In this document: positions 20,424-30,911 of the stretch, one piece after another | Layout of the letters: each line of letters starts with the position of its first letter | How positions within the stretch are numbered: the stretch's first letter is position 1 | Assembly: GCA_963965975.1 (NCBI GenBank) | Contig: OZ014422.1 | Location: 3,495,155 to 3,559,154 of the forward strand | Reading direction: 5' to 3' | Source of the DNA: Xestospongia bergquistia | Lineage: Eukaryota > Porifera > Demospongiae > Haplosclerida > Petrosiidae | DNA length: 64,000 nucleotides | Translations under genes and position numbers: made by a program | Notes under the pieces: model-generated | The model's database searches: none | What the model was told of the DNA's origin: nothing | What the model saw: the letters and a program-made list of their open reading frames with translations, nothing else

Positions 20424-22560
20424 GTGCCTTTTGTTGAACCAGTCACAGTAGTTTTGGAAGATGTGGAGTCTAAAAGTGACAATAATACAATATGTTATGT
20501 TATGTTGAATTTACTTGTCTCTTTTTCCTTCTTCAATTCCTTGCATTTCACTAACTCCTTCATTTTTTCCTCTTTCTTCCTCTCACGTTCATTTCCTTTT
20601 GTTTAAGATTGTTCAGATGATGATTGTTCAGATGAAACCTGACACCTAGTGAAAACTTTCCCAGGATTGTTGAGTAAGTAAGTGTGACATTCTTCTCTCC
20701 AAGCTATTTTCATGGGTCCAAAGACACCCTTATCAAGACGCTGTGTCTTATGCGTGCTGTGAGGGGGTAAACAAAATCCAATGACTTGTCCTTCAGCTGC
20801 CTTGTTCACAAACAGAGGACTAAAGTGACTCGAGTGGCCATCCATGAGAAGGAGGAGTGGTTGTGTCAGAGGAGCATAAGCTAAAAATGGTTGGTGAACC
20901 AGGAGAGTCATTTCCAGGATATCTAATCCCAAAATGTCTAATCCCATAATGTCTAAAGGTGATAACTAAGGTGTTAATATAACAAAGAGTATTTCAAGAG
21001 CAATAGACTTTTGTAGATTAGATAGCTAGAAAGTGTTATATCAGTTACCTAAGTGCATATATAAATGCAGGATGCAAAATTAATCACTAAATGCAGTTAT
21101 GGAGTTCATCACTACGCAAAAAAGTGGAGAATCCCTTATCTGGCATGGATGTAAATTTAGTCTCAAGATGGCTAATGGTAAGAGATATTGGAGGTGTGGA
21201 AAGAGGAGCTGCCCAACTAGAATTACAACAGAGGGAGATGAAGTCTTGTAAAAAAACTAATGGTCATAATCATCATGAAGATGTATTAGTAGACTTAGCT
21301 ACCAATTTGGTTGAAAATAAGGATGTTGCTTCAAAGCTTCCAACATTTTCAAGCATTAAGTCTTCCTTGTATTGAGCTCGACAAAGCCGGTTACCACCTC
21401 TCCCATAGCAACAGAAGACATCGTCATTGAAGGCAGATGGCAGAAAACATTGTCAGGAGAACAGTTCAAGAGACATATATAATTGATTTTTATGTGTATA
21501 AAAGGAGAAGCTACTGAAGCCACTATTTTACAGTTACAGGCAGGAGGATTACACAAAGCTAAAAGACGAAAGGTAATTCAAAGAGAAGTGAAGATAAAAT
21601 TGCTGAAAGATGAACTTACTAATTGGAATAGAAACATTGAATCATACATTTCTGCAATTAGACACTGTTTAATTTGATATTTTTACAATCAATTCATTAC
21701 CACCTCAGTTATCACCTTTAGACATACTGAGATTAGACATTATCGGATTAGACATTCTGGATGTTTCCAACCAGAACTCAAATATCTCACTATCAATCCA
21801 ACAACTTCCACTTAACCCGTACATCATTCCTGGTACTTCCACCAATTGACATCTCAGGCTTGAGAGACTTTCTGTCATAAATTACAAGGGATGGAATTGC
21901 ATACCCACTGGCATTACAGCATGATAAAACAGTGATCTGAATTTTTTCACTACTTTCAATGCACACTGGGTCTTTTGCTCCCTTTTTGATATAATTTTAG
22001 GTGGTTTGGGGCTTAAGGGAAAACCTGATTGATCAAGGTTAAATATCTGGCAAGGTCACTCCATTAGTTCTGCTTCAATGAGTGTTGTTTCTAGAAGGTC
22101 AAAATAGCTTTCAAGCATCGCATCAGAGACACCAGTCACATGAGCATGAGTCAATGTCTCTGGATCACGAAGTGTGAGGTCATTGTGTTGACTACGAAAT
22201 GATTTCCACCAACTACTTGAGACGGTTACATCAAGTTTTTTTTGTCAACAACACTTTGGACAATTTCAATGACTTGCTTCACAGTATGAGAATAACCAAG
22301 TGTGGACATGCCAGAAAGGAAATTAACGAGTTTGAGTTCTTTGCTACTGTTCAAGTACCTCCTTGGTCCACTCTTAGCTCCAAACTGAATCCTCCCACTA
22401 ACATGATCATGGAGGGTGGAATGGGGTACTCCATATTCCTCAGCTGCTCTCCTGATGGCCATGTCCTTATGGACAGCATCACAAGCCCTCCCCAGTCTTT
22501 CATCATCCCAGTTGTTGTATTTAAATGGGTGTCCAAAATCTCTTGTTAGAAGAAGCAAGT
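20424..22560 (-). mobile_element. pogo/Tigger-type DNA transposon, copy 1
   Basis: Minus-strand transposase pieces: an N-terminal helix-turn-helix (22226-22558; AIRRAAEEYGVPHSTLHDHV, a psq-type DNA-binding domain), then about 21780-22080 with the first catalytic Asp (IFNLDQSGF, SPKPPK) and AIPSLVIYDRKSLKPEM, then 20603-20947 with the second Asp (LLLMDGHSSHFSP) and third Asp (THKTQRLDKGVFGPMK). All three acidic residues of the DDE_1/DDD triad are present. A charged tail (ERKKEEKMKELVKCKELKKE) runs to about 20515 and a further short exon (DSTSSKTTVTGSTKG) to 20424. The transposase is split by an 847-bp element at 20914-21760 and by frame changes. Inverted ends of the pogo element itself were not located, so the outer limits are approximate. 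Confidence 0.85.
20914..21760 (+). mobile_element. MULE-like element nested in pogo
   Basis: About 59-bp inverted ends: left 20914-20972 and right 21702-21760 agree at all but about eight positions (both begin ccag.at.tctaatcc and share gtctaaaggtgataact). The ends contain internal repeats of atgtctaatcc. The plus-strand coding remnant inside (21091-21375, then 21380-21470 and 21483-21677) reads FSSIKSSLYRARQ, RLPPLP and DIVIEGRWQKTLSGEQF, the block that precedes the catalytic core in many animal MULE transposases. The catalytic domain itself is missing, so the element is an internally deleted, non-autonomous copy. The target duplication is unclear. Its insertion breaks the pogo transposase between catalytic residues one and two. 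Confidence 0.8.
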
Positions 22561-22743
22561 TCTTAGTTACAGCAACTGCACAACTGAATCTCTAAGTCTT
22601 TTCGTCGTTTATTAGTAGGCAGTGTCTGCCATATGGAAGTTTTGTCTGATTAGACGACCATCGGATTTTTAAATTTTATTACAGATATTATGACTGCATT
22701 AGCATCGTTTAACCTATAGACCTGTGTACTGAAGTAGTTTGCC

Positions 22744-22785
22744 TAAAGGCTGGGATACACGAGGCGATGTTGTTGTATGCAACAC
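22744..22785 (+). repeat. Harbinger left TSD and inverted end
   Basis: TAA duplication at 22744-22746, then the inverted end to about 22784. About four small differences from the right end. Confidence 0.9.
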
Positions 22786-22947
22786 GTTGCATGAGATATA
22801 TCTTATCGTGTATCATGAAAATCGTGACGATAGTTGATCGCATGCAACTTGTTGCAAAGTATAGGAATGCCGTCTATTCCATGCGACAATATCACAGCAA
22901 GATCAAAAGTAACCATGGAAACAGTGGTGGGTGTGGTTTCCTTAAAA

Positions 22948-24460
22948 ATGGAGAAGAAATGGACAACAAAAGATGTAAATCTTTTAATCATGTTGTACGA
23001 GGAGAGGCCAGTATTATACAACACAAAGAGTAAAGACTATTTCAACAAAGATATGAGAAGCAAGGCACTTACAGAAATATCCCAAACTCTGGACACACCA
23101 GGTAGATAATAACACACACACATAATAGTACATATATACATTATTATAGTCTCTATAAACATGTAGTGAAAGAAGTAGAGAAGAAATGGCGAAACTTGAG
23201 AACACAGTATACAAGAGAAAGAAGAAAGACGAAAAAAGAAAAACTGGGACAGGAGTAGATGATGTGTGTGTAACAAGATGGCTACATTACAAACGGCTAG
23301 AATTCTTGCAAGACTATGTTACACCAAAGACTATGCAATCAAACTTAGAGGTCAGTAAAATTATCATTAAATTAGATCATGTTGTTGTGCCATGACACAC
23401 TTCCTGCATCAGATATGAAGTATTATACTAAATGTTCACTTACGTCTCTTGCACCTTGAGAGCTTCTATTACTCCCCCTACATTCAAGAGAGAGCATTCC
23501 TTGAGGCTGCTGCCCTTGTCTCCGTTCTCCAGGAGTGATAGAATGTCTTGCGTAATCTTCACTATCAAAGCTTCCAGGCTAAGCGTAAATCACCTTTGTA
23601 GATGCATTAGTGCAGAGAAAATTATGCAAGCTACAGCAAGCGATTACAATCTATTAAACTTTGTCAGGAGTCAAATTGATTGTTGCAATAAAATCCTGAA
23701 CCTGTTGGCTAGAATTCCGAAACTGTTTTCAACGATATGTCTTGCTCGGCTCAGGTGATAGTTGAAAATCCTTCTTTCGTTTGTTAACCCTGCTTGTCCA
23801 AATGGTTTTTGTATGTATTGTTTCAATGAAAACATATCATCAGCTACCATCATGTATGGAATGGGTAATCCGCTTCCATCATCTAAAGCTCTGGAGGAGG
23901 TATTTGGAGAGTATTGTTTTCCATTGCATTGAATAACGAACAATTTTTAAATACACTGCCATCAGATATTCTACCGTTGCATTCAACATCTATGTAAATA
24001 AACTTATAGTTGGCATCTACAACTGCTACGAGAACAATGCTGAAAGTGTGTTTATAGTTAAAGTAGTAAGAACCACTCCCAGTGGGTGGTCTAATTACTA
24101 TATGCTTTCTGTCCATTGATCCTATACAGTGGGAGAAATTCCACTGTTTCTCGAAATCAAGGGCAATAGACTTCCATTCTATCTCTGTCCTAGGTACCTA
24201 TTCAAAAAGATGCTGATGATGTGTTTGGGGATTACGTAACATATGAACTGAAAAACATCAAAGACGAAGGTACGAAACAAAGAATTAAATTTCAGATACA
24301 ATCCATCATATACTCTACTCATGCTGGTACTCAAATACCAATGATGCTTGGACCACACAATTATGCCATATACCCTAATGATACTGATATGTATGGTAAT
24401 TGGAGTGGACTACTAAGTTCAAGAAGCAGTACATCACATATAAAAGATAGTACTCTGTGA
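22948..24460 (+). pseudogene. Harbinger MADF-BESS accessory protein
   Basis: Exon 1 (22948-23101) reads MEKKWTTKDVNLLIMLYEER, then FNKDMRSKALTEISQTL, the first two helices of a MADF (Myb/SANT-like) domain. Exon 2 (about 23170-23351) continues VEKKWRNLRTQYTRERRK and, after a frame change near 23240, GTGVDDVCVTRWLHYKRLEF. Exon 3 (24194-24460) reads VFGDYVTYELKNI and KQRIKFQIQSIIYS, a BESS-type protein-interaction helix. Introns are GT-AG. In Harbinger elements the second protein helps the transposase bind the ends and enter the nucleus; here MADF plus BESS fills that place. The second intron holds catalytic exons of the transposase on the opposite strand. One frameshift makes this copy non-functional. 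Confidence 0.8.
24191..24200. other. Palindromic double splice acceptor
   Basis: TAGGTACCTA is a perfect 10-bp palindrome. On plus it provides the AG acceptor of the MADF-BESS third exon (exon from 24194); on minus it provides the AG acceptor of the transposase catalytic exon (exon from 24197). The two antiparallel exons therefore overlap by 4 bp. The splice calls come from reading-frame continuity on both strands. Confidence 0.6.
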
Positions 24461-24976
24461 AAGAACTTGTGACGATTGTATAATTGTCTTAATTTTTTAT
24501 TTTAATCACTTACATACTTTCATATAATCTTTCAATACTTCACAAATAACAGAGCATGTCTCAGGTACAATTTTACCAATTGTCTGTCTGGGAATTCTGT
24601 ACAGATACTGTAAGCTAGAATATGATTCTCCTAAAAGTAACAATAATATATATACACACACATTATGCACAGGTACTGACCACTGGCTAGAAAGCGTAGA
24701 GTGAGTGCAAATCGTTCTCCAGGAGGGATTGCTGGTCTCATATTTGTGTCACTATATGTTATATGTGGTGCCACTAGACTCAAGAGCTCCTCAAAGGATG
24801 TTACATCCATTCTCAGGAAGTTTCTGTATGTGACCTAGTCAACCAGTTGGAATTCGTTCACTAGTTGGTGATATGCTCCATGTTTGCTAACCCAGTCTCT
24901 GACCCAGAAAGTTCTATTTCTTCGCTTCCTACATCTCCTGGACAGTATTATGGCTATTAACATTCCACATGCTGCT

Positions 24977-25034
24977 ATCTGCTGACAAGCCATTAGCGAC
25001 AGAAGGTTAGCATCCAGTAAAATCCCCTATTCTA
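24977..25034 (+). repeat. MULE left TSD and 50-bp inverted end
   Basis: The TSD ATCTGCTG at 24977-24984 is followed by the inverted end 24985-25034 beginning acaagccattagcgacag. Confidence 0.96.
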
Positions 25035-28000
25035 AGGGTATCCTGACGTCACGTGCTTGACTACATGTGTTAGCAACTTGCAACAACTAAGTATGTCTGT
25101 TTGCAAGCATTGTGATAAGACCTTTCAACACAAATCCAGTCTATCAAGATATATGTTAAAGCTGTTCATGAGGTAGACAGTGGCTCAGTCTTTTGCAATG
25201 AATGTCATGACAGGTGAATAATAATAATTTGTAGTCACAAAAGTGTCATTAACTATGATCATATTATGTACTAACCGCACTATATATGATGCATGACAAA
25301 ATAATTTTCATGGGTCAGCTCAGTAGGGAAGCCTGAGGTGAATATTTTTTGTGAACACACAGTGAATTTTCAGTATCTATATTTTTTACCGCATGGTGTA
25401 CTGAAACACCTGCCAGCAAACTTGGACTGGTACTAGAACTCAGTAAATTTCTAACTCAGTGACTTAAGAATTTCATCTATCATTTTCATATTCATTAGAT
25501 TTCTGAATTGAAAGGATCTGATATCTCACCTAAATAGTTCTCATAATAAGAATATTGTGTTGGAAGAGCATAATTTTGAAAGTTTTTCTCAATTTCTTGA
25601 TTGGAAACTTGCTGAAGAGAAAAAAAGCAACTCCCTCAACATTCAACAATGTGGAACTCAACTAACAGCAGACAAGAAAGGGAAACGTTATTACTTCTAC
25701 TGTAATCGATCTGGGAAATATGTGCCAAAGAGGGCTGAAAGTTGTCAATTAAAATTACAAGGATCATGTAAAATTGGCAACGCATGCTCAGGTTACATGA
25801 AGGCTCATCAAGACATTGACTCAGATGCTGTTCATGTGGAGTATTGCTCTCATCACCACAATCATGAAATACAGTTAGTCCACTGACAATAGATGCCCAA
25901 TTGCAAGCAAAAATAGCAACTAAGCTGCATGAAGGTGTCTCTGAATAGAAAATACTTGATGAAATCAGAGATAATGTTACAAGCAGCATTGGAAGAGAGC
26001 ACTTAGTTTCAATTCAAGATATTCAGAATATTGGTCGTCAATATAATGTTGAAGGAGTACAGCGGCATCAAAATGATCTTTAGAGTGTTGACATATGGTT
26101 CGAAGAAATGAGGAACAAATCCTATAATCCAATTTTGCTTTACAAAAGTCAAGGTATTGAACAAGGTAACGATGTTGATAATCTTGCTAAAGATGATGTA
26201 CTGTTGTGCATTCAAACTTAATTTCAAAAAGACATTGGCAAAGAAGTTTGGGAATAACAAGGTTATATTTATTGATTCAACACACGGCACAACAATGTAT
26301 GATTTCTTGCTAATTACCGTAATGGTTGTTGATGAGTTTGATGAAGGTTTACCAATTGCATGGGCCATTAGCAATTGTGAAGATCAGAGTGTTCTCATTG
26401 AGTTTTTTAAATCCATTAAGGCCAAGGTTGGAAACCTCGTACCAAAATTCTTCATGTCTGATTGTGCCGAACAGTTCTACAATGCGTGGATCAGTGTGTT
26501 CGATGGGAGACTTCACAAGCTCATGTGTACATGGCACATTGACAAAGCATGGAGAAAGAAGTTGACTGAATTAGTTCCATCTAAAGAAGGAAGAGTTAGT
26601 ATTTACCACTACTTGCGTGTTATAATGGAGGAAACAGACACGGGCAATTTCGAGCTTCTTCTTCAGCAGTTTCTTTCATATCTTCAGAATGAAGATTCAA
26701 GTACAAAGGATGATGGAAAAGAAAGTTTTTTGGATTAATTCAGCAGTACCTATGTGCCATGTAAGCAACAGTGGGCATATTCATATTGACTAGGTGCTGG
26801 GATCAATACTAATATGTATGTTGAAAGCTTCCACCGTGTCCTTAAAATTGTTTATCTGAAAAGTAAACAAATTCGAAGAGTAGACTGTTTAATGTCTGTT
26901 TTGTTGCGTTTTGCTAAGGACAAGGCTTTTGATCAAATTAGTAAATTAGAGAAAGGAAAGTTCACACATTGCATCAAGGAAATTGTGAAACAACACAGAT
27001 CAGCTGAAGAAATGCGTAGGAAAAATAACTCCGATTCATTGGTGAAGAATATTGACAACAGCTCATGGCTAGTGTCATCACAATCATCTGAAGATAAAGT
27101 CTATACTGTGAAAAGTGTTCTTCAGGAGTGCTCATGCCAACTGAAGTGTTCGTTATGTAATTCATGTGTTCATATGTACATATGTACATGTGCTGATTCC
27201 CATTTGCAAACCACTGTGTGTAAACACTCACACTTAGTACAGCTTCATTTAAATAGCTCGAGTAGTTTGGAAATGCTACCTGAAAACGAACAAGAAGGAG
27301 ATTCTGCACAGACGATAACTGAGAGTTGCACAGATGGTCATGATGGTACTAACAATGAGAAGGCAGAACTGGAATCTGCTGGATACTTTGTTGACATTCT
27401 TAAATCATCATGCGACACCAGCCTTAACAGCCAGAAAAAAGCTATAAGTGATGCATTATACGAGCTACAAATACTTGCTCATTCATCCGTTAACCATGAG
27501 GTGCTTTTAACTGCCAAGAAACATGTGATGCATCTCTGAAGACAATTGAGAAGCAATCTGCCCCTCTTAATGAGATATCTTTCAATGTCCGCAAGCGTCC
27601 AGCACCAAATGCTAATCATCAGAAGCAAAACAGATTTTTTTCAACTAAGAAGAAGAGGCCAAGCAATAAACGGTGGGCTAAACCTACTTTAACAGAAAAG
27701 AAACAATATCTCAACATATTGATGAAGTTGAATTACATTTTGTGCAACATGTTCAAGGGAAGATGATGCTAATGATGGAGAGAACTTTGTATGCTGGATC
27801 CAATGCACTGAGTGTGGTATGTGGGTCCATAAATCTTGTTCTGGTTTATTAGACACAGATTATGATGTTTACTTTTGTAAAAATTGTCTTTAAAAAAATT
27901 AATATTATTTTGTACAAGCCTTTACATACTGTTGATTAATACTGAAAATTTTTTATTAATTTTAGATGTGATTTACACATGATTTCAGGATACTCGTAGA

Positions 28001-28046
28001 ATACGGGATTTTACTGGATGCTAACCTTCTGTCGCTAATGGCTTGT
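24985..28046 (+). mobile_element. MULE (Mutator-like) DNA transposon, inserted in Harbinger
   Basis: Inverted ends of 50 bp (24985-25034 and 27997-28046) differ at one position. They are flanked by an 8-bp direct duplication ATCTGCTG (24977-24984 and 28047-28054), as expected for Mutator-like elements (8-10 bp). Removing one duplication joins the Harbinger transposase frame exactly, so insertion postdates the Harbinger copy. The element carries one plus-strand gene with zinc-finger, MULE transposase, SWIM and PHD modules. Confidence 0.96.
25093..27892 (+). pseudogene. MULE transposase with C2H2, SWIM and PHD modules
   Basis: Starts at 25093 with a C2H2-like finger (CKHCDKTFQHKSSLSRYM). The piece at 25557-25886 holds a Cys/His-rich FLYWCH/FAR1-like region (YYFYCNRSGKYV...CKIGNACSGYM...YCSHHHNHE). 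The piece at 26157-26738 is the MULE catalytic domain: first Asp FIDSTHGT, second Asp FMSDCAEQFYNAW, and the CTWHIDKAWRK block. The piece at 26814-27537 holds the rest (YVESFHRVLK with the likely catalytic Glu) and a SWIM zinc finger (CTCADSHLQTTVCKHSHL). After a frame change, 27745-27892 encodes a full PHD finger (FCATCSRED...WIQCTECGMWVHKSC...FCKNCL) and a stop. SWIM is usual in MULEs; the terminal PHD is not. At least four stops or frame changes break the gene. Confidence 0.88.
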
Positions 28047-28054
28047 ATCTGCTG
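27997..28054 (-). repeat. MULE right 50-bp inverted end and TSD
   Basis: The inverted end 27997-28046 is the reverse complement of the left end with one mismatch; the TSD ATCTGCTG follows at 28047-28054. Confidence 0.96.
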
Positions 28055-28171
28055 GTTGTCCGGCATTTTAAAATTAAACGTAGTTATTTAAAATAGTTAA
28101 TAAAAATTATTGTGATAATGTTGCATCAATATTCCACCCTAGCCTATTCACGCGACTTTGTTGCACTTACA

Positions 28172-28213
28172 TGTTGCATACAACCAAAATCGCCTCGTAT
28201 TTCCCAGCCTTAA
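28172..28213 (-). repeat. Harbinger right inverted end and TSD
   Basis: Reverse complement of the left end, finishing at 28210, followed by TAA at 28211-28213. Confidence 0.9.
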
Positions 28214-28595
28214 GTCTAACGTGAACTCGTCGGAAAAGATGGTATTATTATTAATTTACCAACACAATGTTGTTCAGTGGTGTCCGCTGAATGGGCGTGG
28301 CCGATTATTGGCCCTTACACAACATTACGTATTATATGATTATTTCTTGTCTTGTATTCGACACGTAGTAATACTATCTATGTTTCTGAATAAAGCACAC
28401 TTTAGACGTAAAAATCACCCAATTGAAAGGGGCATCAATGGCTAAAAATAGTACTCAAACTACAGACCAGCAACAAATACAGAGTAAATCTGCTAAAACA
28501 CAACTCTATAAATAATATTACTTACCTAGGAACCATCACAATTGGTACATATGATAAATTCCCTATTATGAAAGGAAAGCTGGGCTCCTTAAGTA
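28214..28595. other. No gene seen
   Basis: Spacer between the Harbinger right end and the death-fold relic. A short open frame (about 28158-28445) overlaps the Harbinger end and looks spurious. Confidence 0.4.
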
Positions 28596-30410
28596 CTAAA
28601 AGTTCAGAATTTATTTGAATTAGCTGGCATTGCTGTTAATGAAGTGAAGCAGTTACTTACCGTGTCTTTTCCATTTGAATATCTAGAAGACATTGAAAAA
28701 GCAGCTAATTTGACTGATATTTTTGTTTTAGTTAGAAAGCTTTGTTCACTGGTTAACAAAGAGGTCATTGTATTCATAGTTAATCATTTTAAACACTCTA
28801 GTGCTCTAATAACCATTCAAATGTATGAAGATGAAGAACAGAATTTTCATAAGAAACTGTTGAGCACTACATTTTCTGAAGAGCTGAAAGAGGAAGCTAA
28901 ATTAATAGGTCATAATCCTATACCAGAGTGTACTATTACTCTTAAATTAAATTAAAGTGGTCTTCAATTGAAGATTGTACAGTAAAAGAGTTTAAGAAAA
29001 CTATCAAAAATTTGTTCCTTGACTATGCTTATTATGTTCACTTATTTAAAGTGGATGATGGAGGTTGTATCTTTGCTACTATGTGTGCTCCTAAACAACT
29101 AATGAGAGGACTAGCAACAATGGCAAAGACAAGACTACCATATCTCCTAGATATTGGAGCAATATTGCTACAGATTGGAGATGAAGTTATACTTGATAAT
29201 CAGAGAAAAGAGGTACATAGAATTGTACATTAATCATAATATAGGCAAATTACCCAGGCCCCAAGGCCAGAGAAGCCCCTTAAGGTCAAAAATGTCTTAA
29301 ATATAACATTAGCACATTAATGTATAACTATGGATAAGTTTTTTGCTTTGGTTCAGACTTGCTCTTCAGCATCAGAGATCTCTATAATATGATAATTTAC
29401 TGCCTTGTTTCATGACCATATAATCAACCATAGATATCGGCACTACTACTACATAACTGATAGCTGTACTTGTGAATACATATTAATCATACATAATATA
29501 TTCCTTTATTCATTAGAATGCTGAAAGCTTTATACCACCTACTAAGGAATGACAGGTACTAAAAGAGCACCTTTATGAGTTGAAAGACACATTGGCTAAG
29601 GACCTGTACTGAGCTAAGCTCATCTCAGGACAGACTCTGGTAGAAGCTACCTCAGAGAATAGCAGTTACGAGGTCAGAAATTATTACTTACTGGAGGAAT
29701 TGAAGACTGCAGTGGCCAAAAATCCTGCTAACCTTATGAAAATTATATCAGTGTTGCAATCTTCTTCATTTGTTGCTATTGCTAAGACAATGAAGAGAAA
29801 ATGTGGTAATTACAAACTTTATAAGTCTATATGTTGTACTATTTAATAATGTAACACCTTTTAACAGCCTTTATCTAAAAGATGAGCATTCCTTTAAAAG
29901 ACACTAGTCACCACTAATTAAACTCTATAGCAAATTGTAAGCATAGGATTTCAACCAGCTGCTAAAAGCTATAGCTCCACTCATTATAGCATTGCTCATG
30001 TTCCACCACTTGACTAATGATATAATGATAGGTTTGTTATTTTATAAATTTGTTTTATTTATAGCTCCAGAAACAAAGTTAACAACACAACAACTTATAG
30101 GTAAGTAAGTATCTGTTCTATTTCTCTCTGATAATATGTAATCCATCAGAAATATTTCAAGGTCATTCTGCCTAACTTTGTGATGGGTTTGAAGCCGACC
30201 CTCTCTGCATTGTCAACAATCTCACTGCTGACAGACTATTACCACCACATGTTAAGAAGGATGTTGGAAGCATGAGTGATGTTACATCATATCAAAAAGG
30301 CAGCAAAATAGTTGAAGAACTAGAGAGACAGTTAGAAGCTGATAATAGTCCAGCTGAATATTTAGGAAAAATTTGTAATTTTCTAATGAAAAATAACTAT
30401 TAGATGCTTT
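28596..30410 (+). pseudogene. Death-fold multi-domain gene relic, copy 1
   Basis: Four exon-like blocks. Block 1 (28596-28955) reads NEVKQLLTVSFPFEYLEDIE, then LVRKLCSLVNKEV: a six-helix, death-fold-like pattern. Block 2 (28956-29233, one base out of frame with block 1) reads YAYYVHLFKVDDGGCIFATM and LLDIGAILLQIGDEVIL. Block 3 (29550-29811) reads EELKTAVAKNPANLMKIISV. Block 4 (30160-30403) reads EADPLCIVNNLTADRLLPPH, then KIVEELERQLEADNSPAEYL and ICNFLMKNN, resembling a CARD-like domain. Stops and phase breaks occur in each. Such proteins would be cytosolic adaptors in cell-death or immune signalling; in sponges these repertoires are large. A more decayed relative lies at 58995-59890. Domain names are inferred from helix pattern only. 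Confidence 0.5.
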
Positions 30411-30911
30411 ATGTTAGCATTCCAACATTTCTGTTTGGATTCAGTATTGCAGGTGCTATGACATGAAGATAGATGTGAACTGATAAGTGACTGCCTCTGG
30501 TCTTTCATTGTACTGTTCATTAATAACATAAATAAATTTTATACAGCAATCTTGGGACATATTCTGTGTTGATCATGACGTATGTTATGTAAACTCTTAC
30601 CTATACTCTGTACTAAAAAGGACAAGTACCCATTCATGTCTGTTAACTGCCAAAGACTATGAATGACTAAAATTAAAAATTATTTGTTAGATTGTAACAA
30701 AACTTACTAAGTTGCAAAATAGTATACTCACCAAACTATAAACAAGATGTGGGTATAAAGGTTAGAGACATGGATCTTTTTTAATATATATAATTAAGAC
30801 AATAAGAATATTTCTTGTAATATTATACTGGTCAGTGAGAAAATACTACAGTACACTCACATAATAATACACCAAAATAAAACAATGAAAAAAGAAGAAA
30901 AAAAAGACATG

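Larger units (their letters stand above)
23660..28066 (-). pseudogene. Harbinger transposase (DDE_4 type), split by MULE
   Basis: Minus strand. The start codon lies at 28064-28066 (M-P-D-N...), and after the MULE insertion the frame resumes at 24984 (QQIAACGM). Exon 2 (about 24682-24984) reads FLRMDVTSFEELLSLVAPHI and ERFALTLRFLASG. Exon 3 (about 24525-24634) reads YRIPRQTIGKIVPETC. Exon 4 (about 23670-24197) reads VPRTEIEW and DFEKQWNF, then the first Asp GSMDRKH, VDANYKFIYIDVECNG, the second Asp VADDMF and the Glu RARHIVENSFGILA. All three DDE residues are visible. There is one in-frame TAG (near 24835) and a frame change near 23900. The nested MULE separates the first four codons from the rest. 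Confidence 0.87.
22747..28210. mobile_element. PIF/Harbinger DNA transposon carrying a nested MULE
   Basis: Inverted ends of about 38 bp (left from 22747, right ending 28210) begin aggctggga and share acgaggcgat and ttgtatgcaac, flanked by TAA on both sides (22744-22746 and 28211-28213), the 3-bp target duplication typical of this superfamily. Two genes lie inside, as in other Harbinger elements: a DDE transposase on minus and a MADF/Myb-like DNA-binding protein on plus. A 3062-bp MULE sits between 24985 and 28046; without it the Harbinger would be about 2.4 kb. The minus transposase holds an in-frame stop and at least one frameshift, and the plus gene a frameshift, so the copy is inactive but could have been mobilised in trans. 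Confidence 0.92.

Noticed and set aside
22351-22549. Plus-strand frame opposite the pogo helix-turn-helix
   Set aside because: The minus strand carries the recognised DNA-binding domain, so the plus frame is a shadow.
22767-23033. Upstream in-frame ATGs for the MADF gene
   Set aside because: They fall in or just after the Harbinger inverted end; the ATG at 22948 sits directly before the MADF domain and is the better start.
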